Shown piece after piece: positions 40,304 to 49,205 of a stretch of 64,000 nucleotides of DNA. How positions within the stretch are numbered: the first letter of the stretch is position 1; every line of letters starts with the position of its first letter. The translations under genes and the position numbers were made by a program. The notes under the pieces are model-generated. The model worked only from the letters and a program-made list of their open reading frames with translations, made no database searches and was not told the DNA's origin. Source of the stretch: Apus apus (lineage: Eukaryota > Chordata > Aves > Apodiformes > Apodidae); NCBI RefSeq assembly GCF_020740795.1, contig NC_067285.1, positions 81,425,342-81,489,341 on the forward strand, in the 5' to 3' direction.

Positions 40304-41635
40304 CCTACCAACAGGGTTAAGTACTTAGGGTGTAGCAGCACTCACTGTCAAGTCTACAGCTGCTGTTTCCTATTCTACAAGTAACTCAATGAGTATGCAC
40401 TCTGTTAAGTCCTGTGCTCTGTTGTTGCATGGTGTAAAAGTGCCCTCTGTCATGTATTTTTTTAATAACCCCCCCAAAATTTTTAGTATATTGTTTTATT
40501 TTATTGCTTCCAAGGTAGTATGAAGCTTCACTTACTGCTGTTTTTCCATGCATTTTCTGTTTAACTGAATAGGAAAAAAATGCTTAGCATACCAAAATAC
40601 TAGGAGAAATTATGTTTAAGATATGCTTCTACATGTGTCTAAAAAGAACACAAATGCTGAAAACAACTAGGTGAAAAGAAATCCCTAGGTCTCTATGCTC
40701 AGCAGCTCATGTAAGTGCTGACTCTCTGCTATCTTGTCTCTGGGGCACTAATTTACAATTCTGTAAGATGCTACTGTAAACTGCTTAGTAGCAATGCTAT
40801 GTCCATTTGCACAAGCGTGAATGATGATCCAAGGTATGAAGCAACAGAAAATCAGCCTCTGGCATTTTATATGACCTTAGGGAAGTACATCTCCTTCAGG
40901 GCATAGCTTTGGGAATTTTTGCATTAAAAAAAAAGATTCTGTGACAGTTAATCCCTTTTAGCTTCTCAAATAAACCAATAGAGTATGCCCACTTCATTAC
41001 ATTAAGTGTAGTAATGAAACCCAAAATTCCTATAAACTGGGTGTTACCAGCTGACAATTTACCGTAAGTGTCATGGTAGAAGAAATCTTGAGAGATTTGA
41101 AGGATGCAGCAGTTGCTTCAGGGAAGGTATTCCGTATGTTGAGGGTGACCAAAAGGACATTATGAACACAGCTATGAGAAGAGCAGATGGAATAGATATG
41201 GAGACTGAGAGAGAAGAGGACAGCAGATGACAGGAAAAGGCAAAGTTGTGAAGTGTTGTGGTGCAATTGAGATTGCAGTTGAGCTGACAGAGCATGTAGC
41301 TGAGTGGGTGGGCTCCATGGACACTTGGCAGAACAGCCAGGGAAACCCTTACAAGAAGACGTGAGTACTTCTGTGCCAGATTAGCTCCCACAGCTGGCTC
41401 ACAGACAAGCACCAGTATTCGCACAAGGGCAGTGCCAGGAAACAACCCATCAGGAGGAGTAAGGGAGGAGGTGCAGTACTATGCTTTTGCAGCAGCTAGC
41501 TATTAGCTTGGTTTAGCTCTATTGTCAAGATCAGGTCATGGCTAAACAGCTAGCAACAGCACTGCATAAACCAGCATAAGTCATTGCTGCTCTCCAACCC
41601 CACATCTCGCACTTGGCTCTGCTCCAGACCCAATT

Positions 41636-41647
41636 CCCCCCCCCCCC
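41636..41647 (+). repeat. C12 homopolymer
   Basis: Twelve C residues in a row followed by GCG. It is a slippage-prone tract with no evident function. Confidence 0.85.
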
Positions 41648-42391
41648 GCGTTGAACCAGTAGGAGGGCTGCCCAATAGACTAGATTGGAGAAATAACCTG
41701 GTTGAAAAAGGTGTTTCTCCTCCCTTCCGCATGCTGCTTTTCAGACAAATCAGGTTCCTAGTCTGGTTTACCACATAACTGAACAAAACAACTGTGCCAG
41801 CAAACTAGTGGACATATCACAGAGATAGGAGGGAATGGCTGAGGGCAGAGACTGTCTGAGGCCAGCACAGCTGCCAAAAAAACTGTCAAACTGCACTCTC
41901 AGAAGGCTAGAGGGCTTGCAGAGACAGGGATATCTATGGAGATATACTAAAGAGGTAAGTACAGAAACAAGTCACAGAAATAGGCCAGGGAGATAAGTGC
42001 AAGAATAGTGTTCCAAGGGACCTTTTTTGACAGGCATAGGAAAAAAATCTGTCACAAGCAGGATGAGAGATAACAGAAGCCTAAGAAAGCATATCTGTGA
42101 TGTGAGCAGAGATAAGAAGACTTTAGAGAAGAAAAGGAAACAAAATTCATATACATCAAGATAAACAGGTCAAAAAAGAGAGTGGAGTGAAAGATGACTC
42201 ACGGGTTATAGGTCTGATTGACAGAGTAATTGTGTGCTTTCCAGGCAGGATCCCACAGGCCCTACCCAGGAAAAAACAGGGGTCCTTGTATGAGGACTGC
42301 AGATGGAGTTTCAAGTCGGGAGGTTCTCTGAAACACTATACGACATTTCCTCAACAGGTGGAAGCTTTTCATTCTGAATTAACTCCTATGC

Positions 42392-42413
42392 TTTTTTTTT
42401 TTTTTTTTTTTTT
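42392..42413 (+). repeat. T22 homopolymer
   Basis: Twenty-two T residues. I find no LINE or processed-gene body on its left or right that would make it the complement of a retroposed poly(A) tail. Confidence 0.85.
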
Positions 42414-43365
42414 CAAATGAGCTTAAAAGCTAACACAATTCCACTTGCTCATAATGGTCTAAGTGGCCAGTATCAACACCCTTGCCATGGAGGACAGGGA
42501 CGAAAAATTCTGCAGATGTTTTGCAAACCTCCACATAGGAATCTGAACAGGCCAAAATCGCATCTTTTAGCCTTTACTTTTTTGAGGGGAGAAGAGATAT
42601 TCAGGTTCAGAAGCCTTGACTCTCTCCACTGTAATTTTACTACCATCAGAACCTAGAGCTACAGCTAGGACTGCTCAAGGGGTGGTTTTAATGATAAATT
42701 ATTACTTCAGGATGGAAAACGAGACCACATTTGTCTATTTCAGTAATGGAATGAAAAAGTAAGCCACTCACTTTTTGGAGTAATACTCAACTTCTGAAGG
42801 TATTTCTGAGCAATCTTGTCTCCTTCAGTGCCATCCAGTGGAATTCATGTGAAATAACATGCCTATGCACAGGGTGCATAGGTGCACAGGATATACAAAA
42901 ATACCTCAGCACAAAAAATAGCTCTATATTTTCAGGAGGTACTGTTCATACCAGGTAAATTGCAGGTTGTCAAGGATATTGGTATAACAATAATGAAAAA
43001 CTGAACCATGACTTTCAATAGCAATAATTCAAATTAGATTTGACATTGTTGCCTGGAGTCTCAGGAAAGCTCCTTATGTCATTTCTAAAATAGTTATTTG
43101 TGTCTGCAAAATGTGTAGCACATAGAAAATTCATACTGGTAAAGCATGGTATAAAGATTTAATAGCATTCATTTATGTAATGCACTTACCCACAACCCAA
43201 GCCAATAAAATATGAGTTGTAATTTTTCTTTTCCTCCAAGGCACAAATAGTTCAACTGAAGAAGCGGGGGTATCTAGATTTATAGGTGCTTATACTCTCA
43301 GTAATACAAGTATTTTAAAAACTTATTCACACATATCTATAGTGTATTACATATGAGTGTATATG

Positions 43366-43407
43366 TAGACATGCATATATGTGTGCATAAATATATATAC
43401 ACACACA
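43366..43407 (+). repeat. AT/AC/GT alternating microsatellite region
   Basis: Imperfect ATATGTGTGC followed by (AT)4 and (AC)4. It is an interrupted purine-pyrimidine alternating microsatellite. Confidence 0.7.
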
Positions 43408-44625
43408 AATAAAAGTTTGGTATGTTATAGCCACATGATAGATTTATTTTTTTTTTCAAATAAGACCTCCTTGCCCTTTTAGTGCTTTCCTGAAGCCTCT
43501 TGAATTACAATTAACTTCTGCCAATATTTGCATTAAGATTCTTAAGGCTGTTTTCTTGCTTTTTCCAGCTCTAGGGTAGAGCTCTCTGCCAAAAGCCTAT
43601 GGCTTCTGACCTAAAAGTTTTTTAAAGCTGGCTTGCAAGATGGGATTTCTGCAAACAAAGAGATTTATACCTCTTTCCTCCTTTATAGCACACAGAAAAT
43701 ACAAGAACATAGTTATACTAAATTAGAATGTCAGAATATTTTCTTGGTCTTACTTACCCTAGCAGATGGCTACTGCAATGGAAAAAACAAAAATTGAAAT
43801 GCTAATATCTCTGTGTTCTCTGAGTTTTAACTTCACTTTCTATAAGTGTCTGTTTAAATCCCAGTGGTTCCTCTGTCAGTGCTCCCCTTCCCATCACAGC
43901 TGGTCCCTTTGCTCAAGTCAGGACTTGATTCAGTTTGATTTTGTCTGCTCTACTCTTGTGCTCTCATTCTTCTGGTTTCCTCACTGGCTTCCACATCTAT
44001 CCTCTCTTATCTCGCTTAGTCCTAAGCTCCTGGCATACAGTCCTCCTCCAGTTCCTCATCTATACTTGTACTTGTTCCCTTGCCTTGAACTTGTTCTACT
44101 TCATTTCTCCTTGAGAATTTAATTTCCTTCCTCACCTAATCCCAGTATCCTATTACTCCCATGTTAAGCTTTTCTACCCCCTAGTAGTTTCAGTCTCAAC
44201 ATATCCTGTCTCCACACTTACTGTTTCCCTCCCCTCAGTCAGGTTTGTGTCACCATTTCTATCAGACACACTCAAGCACCTGTGAGAAGGACATAGCAGC
44301 TTTTTTGGAGCACAGGGCATGGTCTCTATAGCCTCACTCTCAGTCCACAGTGGCAGACAGAGGACTCTTTTGGGGCCCTGCAGCCCACAGCTGGGATAGA
44401 CTTCATTGCAGTAGTAGCAAGAATGGTGGGGACATGTACTAAGTCATCAATGTGGAATATTCATTTATTCAAAGTCTTATAAATTATGCTAAGTGTAGTC
44501 AGAAGATCAGACACCCCCTCCAAATTAATTTTTTCATTATAAATTCTGAGTCTGCTCTATAGCATCAAGGCACATAAGCACTTCAAATATAAGATCTCTA
44601 CAATATTTTATCCTAGACAAAGCCC

Positions 44626-44647
44626 TTTTTTTTTTTTTTTTTTTTTT
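44626..44647 (+). repeat. T22 homopolymer
   Basis: A second run of twenty-two T residues, with no recognisable retroposed body beside it. Confidence 0.85.
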
Positions 44648-47600
44648 CCTGCCTTGGCTCTTAGATCATGTTTAGTAGCAATAAAGGAATCCTAAACTTC
44701 CATTCTCAGTAGGGAAAATTTCACGCCAAGCTAGTGACGTTTAGCAAGTTGTATGCTACACAAAACATAGTTTAGCAAGCAAAATTTAGCAAATGGTGTG
44801 CTACCTTTAGCTGTAGTTAAAGCTTAACAAATTAATTTAAAGGAAAACAACTGACAACCGTAAAATGCCAATAATAATGTAGGCATTATAATATATTTTA
44901 AGTATAATGTATTACTAAATGCAAAATATTCCTTAAGCTAGTAATAAGAGCACATATGTATTAAGGAAAATTATTAGAAATTAAACCTTTTTACCTTTAG
45001 TTGAGAATTCTCAAAAGAGTAGATGATTTTGTAATCCAGAGCAGCTTACAGTAGTATAACAAGTCACGTAACTGTGGTGAAATAAAAACACAGATTTACT
45101 ACTCTAACTTCCCTTCCATTGACAAGCCTATATAGTCATTAATGGTATTTTAGGCAGTATTTTCTTTTATTCCAAGGGTTAGTTTATTGAACAGTAATGA
45201 CATTAGCACATGCAGACATGACTTCCTGTAAGTGCTGTCCCTTGCCTGGCTAGGAGACCTTCAATAACCTGCTCCAGCAGAACACATACATTATCTTAGG
45301 AAATAGCAAAATGTCTCTTCCCCACCCTCCGTCAAGCTGCATTTCTAATGGACTTAAGCCAGGGCTGCTCAGTGTTTACTTGTTACTTAGAGCAGGGACC
45401 AACCTACAGATGCTACTCTGAGGATTTATTGTGCCAGGCCAGTAAGATCCCAGTTATTGCCTTTCTGTGGCAATAACTCTGAGCTTTATCTTTGCAATGC
45501 TGTGATGTTAAGGGCACACTTCTCATATTAAGCTGGATCAAGAATGTCCCTATATATTAACCTTAACTGCACAGAACATAATTGAACTCAATGGGACTAC
45601 TGCCCTCTCTGTTCCAGTGGGACTTGACTTTGAAAAAATCATAATTCACTGGTTTACAAAGGCAGAAATAAACTTTCTTTATTACAGAGGAAGTGCAGGT
45701 GCGATACTGTGATTATAGACACTGGTATGATTCACCTTGAGATTTTAGTTATATCTTGCCAAAGAAGCTATTATCAAGCCCCAAATTACTCTAACAACAC
45801 TACCATCAATGTGGCATTTAGAAGTTACTTCCCTAGTGGGAACAAAAACATCTCTTTTCTTCCAACGTTGAAAATTAAATGCACAGTATTAGCACCATCG
45901 ATGAGGTGTTTAACTTCAAAATTGGCTTTCCTGGTGAGAATGAAAACACTACTTGCTTTCTTCTTTAACATTAACAGCAGTGGTTGTCTCTTTTTCCTAC
46001 TGCATGCACTTGTTTAATCAACCAGAAACACAGTATGTCTCTAGTGCTCAGATAGCATTGCAGGCATACACCTATGTTTGTCTGTGCGTGCATGCCCGTG
46101 GCATCCCATGCTTTTGGGATAGGATCTAGTCTGATTGCAGTATCATAGAAGTGCACAATAATAAAGTAGAAATAATATGTCTGGGGGAAAAAAAACAGGT
46201 AGGGAAGACAAAAGACTTGATTTCAGTTTAAGTCAGCCTTGTTCAAACAACAAGGCTACCGATGCAGAAGGAACATTAGAGAAAATCAACCCAAAATTAA
46301 CAGCATAGTTAAAAGTACCAGACCATAGAAGTTACTCACTACAGCCAAAAACTGTTGTGACCCACTCTCAAGTGTGCAGGATTGTCCTCTTTACTTTTCT
46401 GCTGTCATCTCTGATGACAGATGACTCTGTTCCGAGTCTCCAACACTCCCTAGAATGATGCTTTTGGAGGAGTCTGGGACTCACAATTGAGTCCATATAA
46501 TCATATACATATGGGGTGAGCAAGAGCAGACACAAAACTCTGAGATGTGGAGGGCTATCTCTGATGTTTAGCATCAGGCTGTCATTCACCCAGCAACACA
46601 AGAGTTTGACTTCTGGAAATCCCTCTGAGTGTAAGGGATTGCCCCATCGCCCTTGGAGTCTAACCCTCCACAGCTCCTCTTAAGTGGTCTATGACCTGCT
46701 CAACACAGACTAGTCCTTAATCTTAGCAGTTCAGATGCTTGTGGAGGAGAACACGGCATCCAAGGTTATGCTATTTGCTGTGCTACATTTTCAAGACCAC
46801 AGGCAGTCTTGCTCCAGCCACCCAGGCCTGGCTGAATTCCTGAGGGGCAGATCTCAAACCCAGGCCAAGTTCCCACTAGCTCTCTTAGAAAGCAAACTGG
46901 TTCATTGAAGAGTGTTAACAGGCTGGAGGTATGGATTATTTCAGCTTGAGTGCAAATTCAGACCTGTATTTGCCAAAGACTATTCACTGTTCCCTTCTAG
47001 AGTCTGTAGTGACCATGAAGTCATGAATCACGGTATCACAGACTCAGAGGTTTCAAACACAGGCCCATCTCGTTTCTAGGTGGAAACGCTAGTGTGACGG
47101 ATCACGCCCTTCATGTATTTCAAGCTGCATGACCTGATAATCACAAGCAGGACTGATAAAATGAATACCTGGGAACAGATGGGTAACCCTACACGAGTGG
47201 TGGCCACAGTGCTGTTTCTAAACCTTCTGACATTGTTTCTAAACTAGCCCATTGTGCCAAGACACCCACACCAAAGAGTATACAAACTTTCTGCCCTTTT
47301 CATCCTCTGCAGAACTATAGAGTGTTTGTCAGGTCCCATCCCACTCATTACTGCTCTCTCAGCTCTCTGTCATTGAATTATTCTTGGTGATGCACAAGAT
47401 AACATTGTGTGGGCTAAATAAGAAAGTGAAGGAAAAGCACTTCCATTCTAACAATGAGTACAGAGCCAAGTGCATTCAACTTTTTTTTTTTTTTTTGCTA
47501 AGTTTCCTTAATCACTTAGTTTTGCATCATAGAGGCACTACAAGTTAAACCACTACATACTGATTTCCATGAAATAAGACATTAAAGTCACACTCCTTCC

Positions 47601-47690
47601 TTAAATGCAATCTATCTTGTAGTTTGCTTCATTATAACATGTAGGTGTTAAAAATTGAAAACTTAAGCAAACACAGACTTCTATCTGGGA

Positions 47691-47704
47691 GTGTGTGTGT
47701 GTGT
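47691..47704 (+). repeat. (GT)7 microsatellite
   Basis: Seven uninterrupted GT dinucleotides in otherwise unique sequence. Confidence 0.85.
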
Positions 47705-48392
47705 GGAAATCAATACATCTGTCCCAGGACAGCCCTTTGTAATTCAAACCTCTATCCTCTGGTGCACTAATTCAGCAAGCACCATCTCGGCAGACCAAAG
47801 CTTGCAGTATTTTCACAGCATGCTTATTACTTTTTCACACAGAATTCTCCAACTGGTTTTGAATCAAATTCTGGGGGGAGCTTTTGCAACATAGAAGACA
47901 GCCTACAGAACTGAGCAAACAATTCCCTGAACCCTTTGTAGCCAGCAGCCCTCATACTAATAATCCCTCATTTAATGTTTCCTCCGAAACACCACAATCC
48001 ATTTCCCTACCACCACCTTCCTATCACACACCAAAGAGGTAAAAATACAAATTGACTCCATAAGCTCAAATCTCAGAAAGGCTGGAATGAATCTGTGAGA
48101 AGAATGATGAAACAAAACAGCTTTTGTTCAACCAGGCAGAATATAAAGCAGGTGGTAATTATGCCCGTACCATCTCTTTTCTCATAGCACCTCAAAAATT
48201 GGAGAGCAGAATTGGGAAACAGGCATCTGTCATGGGCCCACGGGCTGAAGTAACAGGTGTGAAGCTCTCCAGAAGCTTACGCTCCTTTAAGTATGAGCCT
48301 GAACGAAACAATCCATGTGCAGTACCCGCACATCCACTATGGAAAGCCTCAGGCTTCAGCTACAGCAGGAGAAAAAAGCCAAACCCACCCCA

Positions 48393-48895
48393 AGAATCAC
48401 AGAATGCCAGGTTGGAAGGGACCTCAAGGATCATCTGATCCAACCTTTCTAGGAACTACTGTAGTTTCTATGAGATGGCTCAGCACCCTGACGAGCTGAG
48501 ACTTAGAACTGTCCAACGTGGGGGCATCTACTGCTTCCCTTGGGAGACCATTCCAGTGTCTGACCGTCCTCGTGGTGAAAAATTTACCTCTTCTGTCCAA
48601 CTGGAATCTCCCCAGCAGCAACTTCTGCCCATCACCCCTTGTCTTTTCCATGTGACTCCTTGTAAACAGGGAGTCTCCATCTTCTTGTTAGCCACCCTTT
48701 AAGTACTAGAACATTTTAATAAGGCCTCCCCGAAGGCTTCTCTTCTCTCAAGGCTGAACAAGCCCAGTTTCCCCAGCCTCTCCTCATCCAGCAGGCCCTC
48801 CGGCGCCCTGACCGTCCCTGCGGCCCTGCTCTCCCCCCCTCTCCAGCCTCTCCGCATCCTTTTTGTGGAGCGGGGACCGAAGCCGAACGCCAGGA
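48393..48895 (-). mobile_element. CR1 LINE fragment abutting the CDKN2AIP CpG island
   Basis: Opens on the + strand with AGAATCACAGAATG and GGTTGGAAGGGACCTCAAGG, the reverse complement of the CR1 3' end. On the - strand a 75-codon frame (48424-48651) includes FTTRTVRHWNGLPREAVDAP, the C-terminal CR1 signature. The + strand then continues with AGGCTGAACAAGCCCAGTTT-type and CTCCAGCCTCTCCGCATCC text, still CR1, to about 48895, by which point base composition has become CpG-rich. The copy belongs to a different, more diverged subfamily than the one at 25.8 kb. It is 5'-truncated, and its internal (5') side faces the gene. Confidence 0.88.
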
Positions 48896-48980
48896 CCGCG
48901 GCGGCGACCGCCGTGCCCGCCTCGCGCCCCGCCCCGCCGGCCGTTAGGGCGGGGACACCGCGCGCGCCGCTGGCCCCGCG

Positions 48981-49014
48981 CCCCTCCCCCTCGCGCGCCC
49001 CTCCCCCTCGCGCG
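48981..49014 (+). repeat. Perfect 17-bp tandem duplication in the CDKN2AIP promoter
   Basis: CCCCTCCCCCTCGCGCG occurs twice without a gap at 48981-48997 and 48998-49014. Each copy contains a CCCTCCCCC motif (Sp/KLF type), so the duplication doubles potential binding sites. Confidence 0.85.
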
Positions 49015-49151
49015 CCGCAAAGCCGCCTGGGGCGGCGGCGGCGGGGTGCCGCGCGCGCCGGGTGTGAGGTCATCGCGCGCGGCCGGAAAGAGCGGCGCGG
49101 GGCCGTTGTTTGCCGCGAGCGAGCGGGGCGGGGGGGCCGGGGGCGGCGGCG

Positions 49152-49205
49152 ACAACCACAACAACAACAACAACCACCGCCACAACCACCGCCGCGACGA
49201 CGGCG
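49152..49205 (+). promoter_or_regulatory. CDKN2AIP: CAA/CCA-repeat 5' leader before the CDKN2AIP start
   Basis: The sequence just before the ATG is an interrupted run of CAA, CCA and CCG triplets with almost no G in its first half. It sits inside an otherwise G-rich island, so in RNA it would be a weakly structured stretch next to the start codon. The triplet tract is not part of the main frame, though it is open in the same direction. Its effect on translation is inference. Confidence 0.5.

Larger units (their letters stand above)
38431..48392. other. Gene-poor intergenic DNA upstream of CDKN2AIP
   Basis: About 10 kb without a supportable gene. It holds a 21-bp tandem duplication (40267-40303), a C12 run (41636-41647), two T22 runs (42392-42413 and 44626-44647), an AT/AC alternating stretch (about 43366-43407), a T16 run (47481-47496) and a short (GT)7 (47691-47704). 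A 124-codon frame at 41071-41445 on the - strand is Ser/Leu-rich and matches nothing I know. Confidence 0.55.
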
